The notes under the pieces: model-generated
The model's input: the letters and a program-made list of their open reading frames with translations, nothing else
The model's database searches: none
Told to the model about the DNA's origin: nothing
Position numbers and translations under genes: made by a program
Shown here: positions 39,457 to 51,000 of the stretch, piece by piece
Layout of the letters: every line of letters begins with the position of its first letter
Position numbering within the stretch: position 1 is the first letter of the stretch
NCBI GenBank assembly: GCA_008330645.1
Contig: VLTN01000071.1
Coordinates: 62,001 to 126,000, forward strand
DNA: 64,000 nucleotides
Source of the DNA: Cafeteria roenbergensis
Lineage: Eukaryota; Sar; Bigyra; Bicosoecida; Cafeteriaceae
Direction: 5' to 3'

Positions 39457-40143
39457 TCACGGGCCCGAGGCGCCCTCTGCCTCGCCAGTACCCCCGACTT
39501 CAGCTTCGCCCGCATCGTCGGCGGGGGCGGCATCGGGGCGGCCGCCCGCGGCGTCCTGAGGGGCTGCTGCCTCCGCGGGCCGGGGCGCCCCGGCACCGTG
39601 GGCCAGCTCGCCGCCGGAAGCCGGGCCACTCGACGGCCCAGCAGCCCTCTTGCCGTTGGTGCAAGTGCCAGTCGAGGCTGGTGGGGGCGTACCGTCGCCA
39701 GAGGCGGCGTCGGAGCCGGCTTGCTCGCGTGGGCCGGCGTCTCCCGGCGCCGCGGCCGCGAACTCAGCATCTGCATCCTCCTCGCTCCCTGTGGCCAAAA
39801 CGTCTTCGTCGTCGCCCCATCCCAGGTCCTCCAAGTCCTTCTCGACCTCCTCCTGCGCCCTCTCCAGGGCCTTTCTTGTGGCGGCTGCGGAAAGCGGGGT
39901 TCGCGCGGCGCAGGCATCGCAGTGACGCGCGCAATGCCGCACCCCCAGCCAGAGGGCCCAAGGCACGGCAGCTGGCTCACCTCGCCTCTCTGCGTCTTCT
40001 TGGGCCTCTGCGGCGACTGGGTGCACGCTTCCGCCCTTGCCGAGCTTGCCATTGCTAGCTTTTGCCGCCGCTTCGACGGTGTCGTCCCTGATGATCTTGC
40101 CAAACTCGGCCAGGTCCTTGCCAAGGGCCGAAAGCCACTCCAT
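39457..40143 (-). CDS. Small acidic protein, unrecognised
   Basis: Two exons: 40143-39981 and 39884-39457, phase 1, giving 196 residues. The start (MEWLSALGKDLAEFGKIIRD) begins an amphipathic helix, continued by DTVEAAAKASNGKLGKGG. Exon 2 begins with a second charged helix, KALERAQEEVEKDLEDLG, then WGDDEDV and a Gly/Ala/Pro-rich acidic tail. The intron is 96 bp, a multiple of three, and stop-free; it was called from GTGAGC and CCGCAG and from the change to basic, Cys/His-rich translation inside it. The longer open frame upstream of 40143 lacks protein character. The N-terminal helix recalls proteins with BSD-type or syntaxin-like N-termini, but I make no assignment. Confidence 0.55.
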   Translation of the reverse strand: MEWLSALGKDLAEFGKIIRDDTVEAAAKASNGKLGKGGSVHPVAAEAQEDAERRGEPAAVPWALWLGVRHCARHCDACAARTPLSAAATRKALERAQEEVEKDLEDLGWGDDEDVLATGSEEDADAEFAAAAPGDAGPREQAGSDAASGDGTPPPASTGTCTNGKRAAGPSSGPASGGELAHGAGAPRPAEAAAPQDAAGGRPDAAPADDAGEAEVGGTGEAEGASGP

Positions 40144-40333
40144 GGCAGCCCTCTCCTCCCGGCGGGGGTGTGGTCTGTGGCCTGGGGCAGTCGCAGCGGT
40201 GTGCGCACTCGCGGGTTGCGGCCGAGCGTGCCGCTTGCTCTGCATGCCCCACGCACGCTGCCTGGCAGTTTTGTCGGGTTCAGCCTTTGTGAGTGGTGAC
40301 ACATTCATCGGGAAAGGGGCCGCGGCTGCGGCC

Positions 40334-42912
40334 TCACGCAAGCGCATCCTTCACCTCTTGGCGAGCCCGGCGGCGGTCGCGGTTCTTGAAGTTGCTCTTG
40401 GCAGCCTTTCCGCCTGCAGACCCGCCGCCCCTCCCGCGACCGCGAGTGGACTTGCCGCGCTCACGGCGCACCTTCTCGCGCACCGCGTCAGTGGTAAGCG
40501 CGTCGCGCGCAGGCTTGGCCGCCTTGACCGCGCCAGCGCCGCCCCGCCGCCCCCTCCCGCTGCCACGGCCGTGCAAGCGCGTGCGCAGGCCATCCGGCAC
40601 GCGACCCAGCGTCTCGTCGTCCACGTTCAGCCAGGGGGCCTCCTCCTCCTCCTCCTCCTCCTCGCTGCTTCCATCCGACCCGCTGCCGGCTGCTGCTGCG
40701 GACGCCCCCGCCGCGGAAGCAGCGGCCGCCCCCGCCCGAGCCCCCGCCTCCTCCTCTTCCTCCTCGACGGCGTCGTCGTCCTCGTCCGCTCCGTAGAGCA
40801 CGCGGCGCCACAGCGGCACCCTGGACCGCTCCCGGCTGCCGGGGTGCCGCAGCGCCTCCGGCACGACCACGGCGAACGCGAGCGGCACGGCGTCCTCGTC
40901 CTCCTCCACCGCGCCTCCAGCAGCGGCAGAAGCCACCACAGAGTGCTCGGCATCACCCGTGGACCAGTCGCCGGCGCCGGACAGGACCACGAACCCGCTG
41001 TCCGCCGCCTCCTCCTCGTCGGCGTCGTCGTCGGCGTCGTCATCGGCGTCGGCATCTCCCCCCTCTGCAGCGTCCCCATCGCCCACCTGCTCCGTCACCA
41101 GCTCCTCGTACTCGCCCCGCATCTTTGCCGTGAAGCCGCTGGCCTCCACCTCGGCGTCGAGCGCCATCTCGCGCTCGCCCTCCGCCAGCACCTCGGCGAG
41201 GGAGGGGAGCTCGCAGTCGTGGTCGTACTTGCGCGCGAACCAGAGGCGGAGCCCCTTGGCGTCGCGCTCGAACAGGGACCTGCGGGGAGCAAAGGAGGGG
41301 CGGGGGAGGGAGGGGAGCGGGCGGGCAGCAGGGGCAGCGGTGGCAGTGGCGGTTGCGGTTGCGGTCGGGGCAGGTCTGGATGGCAGCCCGCCAGCGCACG
41401 CACCAGGGGGGTCGATGCACCGATGCGACCATGCACCCCACGAGCCGATGCACCGATGCACCGATGCACCGATGCACCCCATGCACCCCATGAGCCGATG
41501 CGACCATGCACCCCATGAGCCGATGCACCGATGCACCGATGCACCCCATGCACCCCATGAGCCGATGCGACCATGCACCCCATGAGCCGATGCACCGATG
41601 CACCGATGCGCCGATGCACCCTATGAGCCGACGCGACCATGCACCCCATGAGCCGATGCACCGATGCACCCTATGCGCCGATGCGACCATGCACCCTATG
41701 CGCCGATGCGCCCCGACAAGCAGCCGTGGCAACGCCCGTTGTGCTGTCACGCAGGTTTGCAGCCGGCGCCAGCGGAGGCGGGGCGGCGAGCAGCTCACGC
41801 GGCGTTGGGGTGGTCCACGGAGACCATCTGAGGGAAGTCGATGAGGGTGACGATGCCGGCGTCCGACACCATGAGGTTGAACTCGTTGAAGTCGCAGTGC
41901 ACCAGCCCGCAGCGCGCCAGGCGCGTGAGGATGTTCGCGGCGCGGTCGAAGACGGGCCCGGGGTCCGCGATGTGCTTCACCACGTGCATGGGGAAGCCGT
42001 CCACCTTCTTCATGAGCACGCAGTGGCGCGAGGAGTCCACGGGCTGCGGCACCACGAAGCCGTGCCGGTGGAGGGCCTGCATGAACGCGTACTCCTTGAG
42101 CGCGGCCAGCCGGCTCAGGTAGAGCCACGAGCCTGCGGGGCACGCGGGGCAGGCAGGCGTGCGCGTGCGAGAGCGTCGGATCACGGTGGCGGGAGGGGAG
42201 GGGGCGCAGAGGCTGGCAGTCTACCCAGAGGCGGCCAACGAGCGAAAGCAGGGAACGGGGGTGGGGGTCGTGCGGTGCTGCGAGGCAGCAGCAGCGCAAG
42301 GAGAGCCGCACGAGGGCCCGCTGAGCAGCGCGCGGGAGCGCACCGTGCTTGCGGTGGCGCAGGTAGTCGCGCTTCTCCTTGATGCGCCGGAAGCTGATGC
42401 GGCCCAAGCGGTGCAGCTTGAGCGCGAGCTCCTCCCCGTCGGCGTTGGTCGCGAGGTAGATGTCCGACTCCTTGCCCACGCCGATGCGGCGTCCGATGCC
42501 GCTGATCGTGCCGCGCTTTACCATGGCCCGCAGCGCGAGGAAGTCGTAGCCGCCATAGGTCAAGCGGTAGCCGTCGTAGCTGCGGGAAGCGCGAGCCAGG
42601 GGCGCGTGCAGCGCGACGAGCACGGAGTTGCTTCAGCCTCCACGCGCGCGGCAAGCGCCGCGGCCGCACCGACGGCGGGCGCGCAACGGCGGCCCGAGCG
42701 GGCGTGACTCACTGCTTCTGTTCGCGCGCGATGAGCTTGAAGCGGCCCAGCTGCACCATGACCTTGTAGAGGCGACCGTGGCTGAGTCCGGAAAGCGCTG
42801 CGACGAGCCCGAAGGGAACGTACTCGTGGTTGCGCATGCCCATCTCGATGCCTGCCAGCACGCGAAAGTCGTCCTTGCTCATCAGCCGGAGGTTGCGCAC
42901 ATCGAGCTTCAT
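40334..42912 (-). CDS. RIOK2: RIO2 atypical protein kinase/ATPase, 40S ribosome maturation
   Basis: Four exons: 42912-42713, 42579-42344, 42132-41799 and 41279-40334, with phases 2, 1 and 2, giving 571 residues, near the human length. RIO2 binds pre-40S particles and uses ATP to release assembly factors. The N-terminal winged helix is complete (NLRLMSKDDFRVLAGIEMGM). Kinase motifs: GVGKESDIYLAT (P-loop), LALKLHRLGR (ATP-binding Lys), the hinge VLMKKVDGFP, the catalytic loop VHCDFNEFNLMV (Asp present; Cys where most RIO2 have Gly), and LIDFPQMVSVDHPNA (metal-binding Asp). The C-terminal tail is acidic, then Lys/Arg/Gly-rich. Each join reproduces a continuous family alignment. The third intron is 519 bp and carries a minisatellite. 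Confidence 0.94.
41413..41712. repeat. Compound minisatellite in RIO2 intron 3
   Basis: About 300 bp built from 8-9-bp words such as CGATGCAC, CCCATGCAC, CCCATGAGC and CGATGCGAC. A higher-order unit is marked by CGATGCGACCATGCACCC, starting at 41421, 41496, 41563, 41629 (one change) and 41679, so the spacing is 75, 67, 66 and 50 bp. It lies wholly within the third intron of RIO2 and accounts for that intron's unusual length. Confidence 0.92.
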
Positions 42913-43187
42913 GCTCGCAGGCCGCGCGGTGGGGGCTGCGGCGAGTAGTGTTGGAACCTCGAACGAAGGCCCGCCCTGGTTTGGCAGAGCCAGCGCTGGA
43001 CGGCAACCGCGCGGCCAGGTGCGCAAGCCGCTGGCGCGCGGAGCAGCGGTGTGCTGTGCAAAGCGCGGTCGTGAGAGGCACGGGACAAGCATGCTCGTGG
43101 GCTTGGGCGGGGCTGAGCGGCCTGGCACCCGTGGCTGCATAGCGGCGGCGGACACGCAAAATCACAAACGGCAAGCGCGAGAGCGCC

Positions 43188-46100
43188 TCACGCCTCCCCC
43201 GCCGCGGAGGCTGCGGCGGCCTCCTTGGCGCCGGGGCCCTCGCCCGCGAGCTCGCGCGCCCGGCTTGCGGCCTCCATCGCGTCCACGGGCACGCCGAAGC
43301 GGCTGAGGGTGGCGACGAGGTCGGCGCGGTCCACGGTGACCTGCTCCGTGTTGGCAATGTCCTTGACGGTGACCTTGCCCTCGGCCAGCTCGGACTCGCC
43401 GAGCAGGCACATGTAGGGGTAGCCCGCCTCCAGCGCGTTCTCGAGCCAGCGGCGCTCCAGCTTCTCCTTGAAGGGGGTCTCGGCGCGCACGCCCGCGGCC
43501 CAGAGCTCCTTGCACAGGCGCAGGCGCTCGACCAGGGGCACGCCGCCGCCCGCGGCCGCCACGAAGACGTCCACCGGCGGCCGCGAGAGGGCCTTGGTGG
43601 CCGCGTCCGCCGCGCGGGCCTTGGCCTCCACGATGGCGAATACGCGCTCGATGCCGATGCTCACGCCCACGCAGGGGACCTTGGCGCCCGACGCCGAGAA
43701 CATGCCCACGAGGCTGTCATAGCGCCCGCCGGCCGCGATGGAGCCCACCGCCACGGCGCCGTCGAGCAGCACGGCCTCGTAGATGACGCCGCTGTAGTAG
43801 TCGAGGCCGCGCGCCAGCGACAGGTCCAGCGAGATGCGGTGCAGGCAGCCGAGGGCCTCAAGGTATCCGAAGAGCACGCGCAGCTCTGCCAGCGCGCTGG
43901 TGGCCTTGTCGCTGCCCGAGAACACCGAGGTGGACTCCAGCTCCGCGAGCAGGGCCATGGGCTCGCCGCGGCGCTGCACCAGCCGGCCGATGGCGTCGGC
44001 CACGTCGGGGGAGACGCCCTTCTCGCCGACGAGCTCCTCCCTGACGTCGGCCCAGGGCTCCTTGTCGAGCTTGTCGATGCTGGAGCAGACGGTGCGGACC
44101 TTGCCCGAGGGCACGCCGGCGAGCTCGAGGCAGCCGTCGAGCACGCCGCGGTGGTTGAGCTTGAACTGGAAGTCCCCGATGGGGAGGGATCCGAGGATCT
44201 CGCATGCCACGGAGATGACCTCCGCGTCGGGCACCATGAGCGCGTGGGAGCCGGCGATGTCGAAGTCGCACTGGTAGAACTCGCGGTAGCGGCCGCGGGT
44301 CATCTGCGGCTGGTCGCGCCGGTAGACGCGCGCGATGTGGAAGCGCTTGATCTTGTCGAGGCCGTGCGAGGCGACGAAGCGGGCGAAGGGCACGGTGAGG
44401 TCGTAGCGCAGGGAGAGCAGCTGGCCGCCCTGGTCGGCGAGGTGGTAGATGAGCTTGGCGCCCTCCTCACCGTACTTGCCGGTGAGCGTGTCGCGGTGCT
44501 CGAACACGGGGGTGTCGATCTCCACGGCGCCGTGGCGCTTGAACACGGAGCGGATGGCGGCGAAGACGGGCTCGCGCACGCGCATCTCCTGGGGGCCGTA
44601 GTCGCGGGTGCCCTTGGCGATCTTGGCGTCCGCGCCCGCGGCGCCCACGGCCTGGACGCACTGCGTGGCCATGGCGGCGAGGCGGCCCGAGGCGGGGAGG
44701 GCGGGCGACGCAGCGCCGAGGGGGAGGAGGGCGCGCCACTCCGCCTCGGAGAGCGAGGGGGCGGTCCCCGCGCCCGCCCCGGCAGCGGCGGCCTCCGCGG
44801 GGGTGGTGGCCGCCGGGCAGGGGCGCTCGGCGAGGAGGCGCAGTCTGAGCTCGAAGAGGCCCCGGCCCACGCCCGCCGGGTTGACCGCGCCAGCCGCGCC
44901 CGCCCCGGCGGCCGCCGCGCCGCCCTTCTTGGCCGCTGCCTTACGCGCCGCCTTCTCCGCGGCCTTGGCCTTGGCCACTTCGTAGGCCTCCCGCTCCTTG
45001 TCGGACATGGCCGCCACGCGCTCCGCCTCCTTGGCCTTGCGCTCGGCGTCGGCGGCGGCGAACTCGGCGGCGCGCGCCTGCCTCGCTGCCTCCTTGACGG
45101 CGGCGGCGGCCACGGCCTCGGCCTCGTCGGTGTCGAGCGCCGCGGCGGAGGAGGCGGCCTCCGCGGCCACCGCCGCCACGGCCGACTGCACCGCCGCGAG
45201 GGCGTGCAGGGCTGCCGCCACGCACGCCTGGGACGCGGCGGAGGCGCCCATCGGCACGCGGATCGGGGCCACGGGCTCTGCCGCGGCGGCGGCGCCGGCC
45301 GCTGCCCCGGCCACGAGCCCCCGCCTGAAGGCTGCCCCGTCGAGCAGCTCCGCCGCTGAGGCGACGATGGCGCGGCAGGACGCCGCCAGGGAGGCGGCGG
45401 GGCGGGGGGCGAGCGCGAGGGCCTGCGGCTTGCCCTTGCCGCCCTTCTTCCCGCCCTTCTTGCCGCCGGCGGGGGCGGCGGGGGCGGCGGCCTCGGGCCC
45501 GGCGTTGACCTCCAGGCGGGCGGCGCGCTCGCCGGCGAGGGCCTCGTCGCGGGCGGCGCCGTGCACCTCGGCCGCGCCGGTGGCGGGGCCGGCGCCGATG
45601 CGCGAGGATGCCATCGTGAGGGTGCGGAGGGCGGAGGAGGAGGCGGCCCGGCCGGCAGTCACGGTGGCGGAGTCGACGTCGGTGGCGACGTCGTTCCCGA
45701 GGCGGCCGGCCTCCACGCTGAGAGCAGCGGCCACGTCGGCGGCCACGGCCAGCTCCCGGGCGGCGGACCCGGCCACGGCGGCGATGCCTGCAGCGGCGCC
45801 GTGGCTGGAGCAGATGACGGTCCACTCGTCGGCCGTGAGGCCGCCCTCCAGGCCGGCAGCCGCGGCCGCCGCGATGGCAGCGCTCACGGAGCTGGCAGAG
45901 GTCGCGTCAAAGGACGCGTCCTCGCCAAGCGCTCCCGCCTCGGGCAGCTGGGGTGCCGCGCCGGCGTTGAGCGAGTTGCAAAGCCACTCCGCGACCTCCG
46001 CCCGCACGCCGAGGCCCGCGCGCGCCACGCAGACGAGGATCCCAGCGCAGGCGGCGCGCGACGCCGCGGAGTTGGACGCGCCCATGCGGCAGCCGCTGGG

Positions 46101-46432
46101 CAGCGCAAGCCCCTCGGGCGCGGTGGTGAGAAGGGTCCCGGCCTTGGCCGAGGCGCTCATCTGCGGAAGTGGCAGGCCAGGGATCCCTCGCGGGGCGGTA
46201 GCGGGCGCGCGCCATGCGCGCGCGCTCGCGGGCGGGTCCCACGGGGAGGAGCCACGGGCGGCGGTGCGCGGCGCTGGGGCGACATGCGCCTGAAGGCGAG
46301 AGCGCTCACCTTGGCGCTGACGCTGGCGTCAAACATGGCCTGCCCGGTGCCGTCGACCACGGCGAGCAGCTCCTTGGGGGGCACCACGCGGTTGCCGAAG
46401 ACGACTCGAGTCGCGAAGGCCATGGCTGCCAT
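43188..46432 (-). CDS. HARS1: Histidyl-tRNA synthetase with long N-terminal extension
   Basis: Two exons: 46432-46310 (41 codons) and 46160-43188, phase 0, giving 1,031 residues. The catalytic part starts near residue 540 at KGTRDYGPQEMRVRE. Class II motif 1 lies in the region of TPVFEHRDTLTGKYGEEG. Motif 2 is RGRYREFYQCDFDIAG. The histidine-binding loop is LSLARGLDYYSGVIYEA. Motif 3 is VPCVGVSIGIERVFAI, followed by the C-terminal anticodon-binding domain (DVFVAAAGGG onward). It charges tRNA-His in the cytosol, and perhaps in mitochondria. The roughly 540-residue extension is Ala-rich, with a Lys-rich stretch (GGKKGGKKGGKGK) and a charged helix (ERKAKEAERVAAMSDKERE). Cytosolic HisRS of plants also carries a long N-terminal extension, so the layout is not unique. 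The first exon is supported by a CCGCAG acceptor immediately before an ATG. A second in-frame ATG lies at 46423. Confidence 0.92.
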
Positions 46433-46607
46433 GGATGCACGGCCTGCTGGGTGGGGGCGGGCGCGCGCGCGTGGCGGCGGGCGGCGGCTCTGCCGGCAGA
46501 GTCGGACGCGCGCAAATGCAGCCGGAGTTGCCGGCGAGTGGCGAGTGCGGTGCCGTTGCGGCAAGCAGCGGCCGGCCGGGGAGGCGGGCACAGCGGCGCG
46601 GGCGGCC
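46433..46607. promoter_or_regulatory. Divergent promoter region, HisRS and 46.6-kb gene
   Basis: 175 bp between divergent start codons. Very GC-rich; no motif recognised. Confidence 0.45.
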
Positions 46608-47654
46608 ATGGCGGCTGGGTATGGCATTGCCGGGCACACCAACACCTACACGCGCGCCTCTGTGGGCAACTGGACGGAGGACAAGCTCGCGGACGAGGCC
46701 ACGCGCAGGCGGGGCTTCGAGTTCACCCCGTTCGAGGCCACGACCGAGGCGCGGGCCAGGTTCTCGCACCCCGGGCGCGAGCCGGCTCGGGACCTCGGGC
46801 CCCGCCCGCTGCCGTCGACGGATGCGGACCCCCGCGCGGGGCAGCCGCCGCACATTCTGATGGCACACGGTCGCCGTTCGTTCGACCCCAAAGCCGACGA
46901 CCCGACTCGCTTTGCGAGCATGTCGCACACGATGCACTCTTCTGCTGTTGCCGCCATGCCGCTGAGCTCCACCGACGCTCTGGCCGAGCCGGACCGGCGG
47001 CGAGCGGGCGTGGAGGCCGCACTCATCGGCGGCAACCGCACCGGTCTGATGACGATGCGCGAGAAGACCGTGAGAGCGCCTCTGGGCCGCCGCGCAGCTG
47101 CCGCTTTCCGCACGCGCCGCCCTTGGGGCCTGCTGGGGCCTCGCGCCCCGTGCTGGGCGCTGGGCCCTGCCTGCGTCCGTCGCGCGCTGGCGCCACCCCC
47201 GCCCCTGGCCCGTTGCTGCCTCCCCCCCCCCCCCCCCCCCCGCCACGTCACACACACCATGCGCCTCGCCGCGAACGCCCGGTTCTGTCGCCCCCTGCGC
47301 GCGCTCTCTCCTCCCCTGGCGCTCTCGCAGCTCATGGTGGGGGCCGACCCCCGCGACCCCCGCGGCGCAGGCGGGGGCGGAGGCCGGCCAGCCCCTGCGG
47401 GGGCCGGCGCCACCGCCTTCTCGACCACGTCGCGCCTCGCCACCAAGCCCACGGAGGACGCCCTCCGCATCAGCACGGCGCTGCGGGGCGGGGACGCCTC
47501 GGCCTCGGCGGCGGCTGCCTCCTCGCCCGGCGTGGAGACGATCACCATCCCCGACGGCCTCGGCGGCACGGTGACGCGGGTGGTCGGGAAGCCCTCCACC
47601 CGCAAGCCAGGGTTCACCGCATCGTTTGCGACCAACCGCACGATGAGGGGCTGA
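46608..47654 (+). CDS. Small protein with VGNW motif, possibly ciliary; unrecognised
   Basis: Two exons: 46608-47069 and 47331-47654, phase 0, giving 261 residues. The N-terminus reads GIAGHTNTYTRASVGNWTED, followed by RRGFEFTPFEATT. Tyr/Thr-rich starts with a GNW-E motif resemble several small axonemal microtubule-associated proteins, but this is a loose impression, not an assignment. The rest is Ala/Arg/Thr-rich with short conserved-looking blocks (GNRTGLMTMREKT and TTSRLATKPTED, and the end KPGFTASFATNRTMRG). There is no signal peptide or membrane span. The 261-bp intron includes a 20-bp poly-C run. It is head to head with HisRS. Confidence 0.6.
   Translation: MAAGYGIAGHTNTYTRASVGNWTEDKLADEATRRRGFEFTPFEATTEARARFSHPGREPARDLGPRPLPSTDADPRAGQPPHILMAHGRRSFDPKADDPTRFASMSHTMHSSAVAAMPLSSTDALAEPDRRRAGVEAALIGGNRTGLMTMREKTVRAPLGRRAAAAFRTRRPWGLLGPRAPCWALGPACVRRALAPPPPLARCCLPPPPPPRHVTHTMRLAANARFCRPLRALSPPLALSQLMVGADPRDPRGAGGGGGRPAPAGAGATAFSTTSRLATKPTEDALRISTALRGGDASASAAAASSPGVETITIPDGLGGTVTRVVGKPSTRKPGFTASFATNRTMRG
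47222..47241. repeat. Poly-C run of 20
   Basis: Homopolymer in the intron of the 46.6-kb gene; its length could be affected by sequencing error. Confidence 0.85.
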
Positions 47655-48072
47655 CCCGCTGGCCGTTGCGTTGCGTGTTGCGTGCCCGTGGCCGACCGGC
47701 GCGCGCGAGATTGCCGTGACAAGGCGCTGGCTCGCTCGGGTGACTGCTGTCAGGTGCTGGGGCCAGCACGCCGGCACGGGCTTGGTTCAGCCTCAGGCAG
47801 GCCGGACGCCCGCCGGCACACACGCACACGTCTGTGACCTAGGAGAGCAGCAGCCGCCCGCTGGGCGCTGCGGGGCAGCCAGCCAGCGACACGCGGCCGA
47901 GGGCACCCACCACCCCGCGCCCTCTCGCGGGGGCTCGGCCACGGGCACCCTCCGACACAAACACGAATGCACACAGAGTGAGAGAGAGCGCGCGCCTCAC
48001 AGACACAGACACAGTCATACGAGCACACGCACATGCACGCACGCACGCACGCCCCCCCCCCCCGCGGCCGCC
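47655..48072. other. Convergent intergenic region with CA-rich and poly-C repeats
   Basis: 418 bp between converging stops. It includes ACAC/GCAC-type repeats at about 47985-48050 and a poly-C run of 12 at 48052-48063 just before the strumpellin stop. No gene seen. Confidence 0.6.
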
Positions 48073-51000
48073 TCACTGCGAAGTGACGCAGGCCACGACG
48101 TGGGCGGGGACGAATGCGGTGAGCGTGTCGCGCGGGAGGCCCAGGAGGTCGATGACGGTCTGCATGATGACCACGGCGTTGACGACGGCGGCGGGGACGG
48201 GCTGAGGCCGCTTGGCGATGAGGGCGACGTGGATGGCGGAGCGGACGTACTGGCCGAGGAAGCCAAAGGTGGAGCGGAACACGCGGGGGTGCAGCTGCCT
48301 CAGGAGGGTGGCGATGCCGGCGCAGAAGGGCACGCCGTCGACGTCGATGGCCCCGCGGCTGAAGTCGGACTGGACCAGGGTGCGGAAGTCGGTGTCGTAC
48401 CGGAAGCGAGGGGCGTTGACGAGGACGATGAGGGCGAGCCAGAGGTCGAGGAGGGGGGTGGCGTCGCGGGTGACGTAGATGCGGTGCATGGGGTCCGCCA
48501 CGCCACACTGCTGCAGCAAGGCCGCCAGCTGGGGCAGGAGGGGGTTCTCGGCCGTCGGGAAGGCGTTGTCGGCAGGGCGGTGGTAGTGGCGCCTCACGTC
48601 GTTGAGCACCGCCTCGTTGAGGGTGTCGGCCGCGGAGAAGAGGAGGCCGGACTCCAGCGAGGAGGCCTGCCGGAGCTGGTGCGCGAGGGCGCGGCGGAGG
48701 AGCTGCGAGTGGCCCAGGGCCACGACGTCGGCGGTTGCCGCTCCCAGCTGCGTGCTCAGGCGCTTGCAGACGGCGTCGTGGACGAAGACGCCGCGGGTGA
48801 GGAGGGCCGTGGTGGGGATGAGGTCGGCGCGGAAGCTGGTGAGGACCTCAGACGCGCCGGCGCGCATCTCCGCCACGAAGCGGCGGAGGCCGCGGTCAAC
48901 GTGCCTGACTGCCTGGAAGCCCAGCAGGCGGTCGAGGCCGACGAGGCCGGGCACCCCCACGCAGTCGCGGAGGGCGGCGAGCATGCGCAGGCCGGCGAAC
49001 TCCACCCCCTCGGGGGTGAACCAGCCGTCGGCAGCGGGGCTGAAGACGGTGAGGCCGGGGCGGGTCAGCGCCTCGAGCGCGCAGAGCGTGCGGCCGAGGA
49101 AGCCAAAGGTGACGTCGCCGTCGCGGGAGGTGAGGAGGGGGATGGGGGCCGCCGCGGACTGGTGGATGGATGCGTCGGGCGCCACCCGCTTGCGGACGAA
49201 GCGGTTGGCCTCCTGCTCCGCGTAAAAGGCGAACGCGCGGCTCACCTCCTCCTGCCACATGCGCAGGCCGGTGATGCCGATGAAGTCCTGGATGTACTCC
49301 ACCGAGGCGTGCAGGCTGCGCAGGGTGTGGCCGGCTGCCGCCATCGCGGACAGCACGGAGGCGCGCGGGTCGTGGCCGCGCGGGGCCTTGGTGCCGTCGA
49401 GGCCGGAGAGGTCGAAGACGAGGGCCTCGTCGAGCGCCCGCACCACCCGGGCCACGAGCTGCTTGCGGATGCCGTCGTGGAGGATGGCGCGGGGGTCGAG
49501 CTGGATGACGCCCAGGAGGGCCTTCTCCTGGCGAACCACGCCGTCGGTGAAGACGGCGATCTGGTGGGTGCGGAGGGCGAGCTCGTGGCGCGCCTCGAGC
49601 CGGGCGAGGGAGGAGAGGTGCCCCACTTCAAAGGTGACCGGCGTGTCCACGAGCGACTCGGAGCGCACGCGAGCGACGCGCTCGAGGACCTGGAACACGA
49701 CGAGGGGCACGGCCTCCATGACCCGGCGCACGAAGGCGACGAGCTGCGTGGAGTAGTGCTTCGCGATGGACTCCAGGTCCTTGGAGCCGGCCTGCACCAC
49801 GCGGGCCACGGGGATGTTGAGGATGGAGGTGAGCTTGTGGAAGAGCGCTCGCATCGAGGCCAGGGCGGCGGGGGAGCGCTGGATGCGGTCGTGCATCATG
49901 GGGAGGAGGGACTCGATGATGGTCCCCCACGCGTAGGAGAGGTCGGCGATGAGCTCCGTGTGCTGCACGACCGACTCCTCCACGTTGAGCAGGCGCACCA
50001 TGCCGCCCAGGCGGTCGGCCGTGGTGCGCAGAAACTCGACCACGATGGGGTGTGAGTCCACCGACTCGAACTCCTGCACCTCGCGCAGGGCCAGAACCAG
50101 CTTGTGGACCTTGCGGCCGGCCACGGTCGGCCGCGACGGGTCGAGCGCGTTGACCTCCCCGGCGAGGCGCAGGAACCACTCGGCCAGCCCCTCGTCCGTG
50201 TCGATGTCCGACGGGATGGTGCCCTGGAACAGCGCGGCCAGCTGGCTCAGCTGCGAGCTCACCAGCGCCTGCGCCTCGGCCCAGCTGGCCGCCCGCTTGT
50301 CGATCACGTCGTTGAGCAGGCCCTTGAGGCGGAACTCGAACTCGGCGGTGCGGAGCAGCATGTCCAGCATCTCGTCGTCGGGGGGCGCGTGCTCCAGGAC
50401 CGCGGCGCGGAACCCTGCGTGCGCCGTGTGGCGGTGCAGCATCAGCCAGCGCAGGGCGATGTTCGACTCCCGGAGCACGTCCAGGACGGCCTTGACGCCG
50501 TCCGTCACGGTGGTCTCGGTCAGGGCGCCCTCGGCGAGCAGCTCGCGGAGCGAGGCGTCGGCCCGCCGCTGCTGCTCCGCCGCCCGCCGGGCGAGCTCCG
50601 ACACGCGGTCGGGCCGCAGCGTGTCCGTCTGCATCGCCGCCATGGCCGCGGGGAACTCGGCCCACTCGCGGGAGAGGTCCACGGTGAACCCCATGTAGAC
50701 AGGCAGCACCCAGCTGTCGGAGAAGTGGCGGTCCACGAGCTCGCGCATCTTGCTGCGGTCGCGGATGAGGTCGGCCGGGGCGAAGTGCAGCACCACGTAC
50801 ACCAGGGCCGCCTGCTGCGCCAGCGCCGCCGAGCGGTGGTCCGGCCGCGGGAAGATCTTGAGCTTGTTGTAGATGTCGTCGCTGCGCAGCGTGCCGAGCA
50901 GCTGGGAGACGGCGGCCGCTGGGAGGGGCGCCCGGGCAAAGAGGGCGAGCGGGTACTGCTTCGGCCGGCAGCCCCCCAGGGCCTCGGCGTAGGCGCGGTT

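Noticed and set aside
41095-41661. Open frames across the minisatellite, rich in His, Met and Gly
   Set aside because: They arise from the repeat lacking stops; the region is an intron of RIO2.
41413-41712. Possible CRISPR array or telomere-like repeat
   Set aside because: No unique spacers, words of only 8-9 bp with no spacing between them, and it sits in an intron of a eukaryotic gene; it is a minisatellite.
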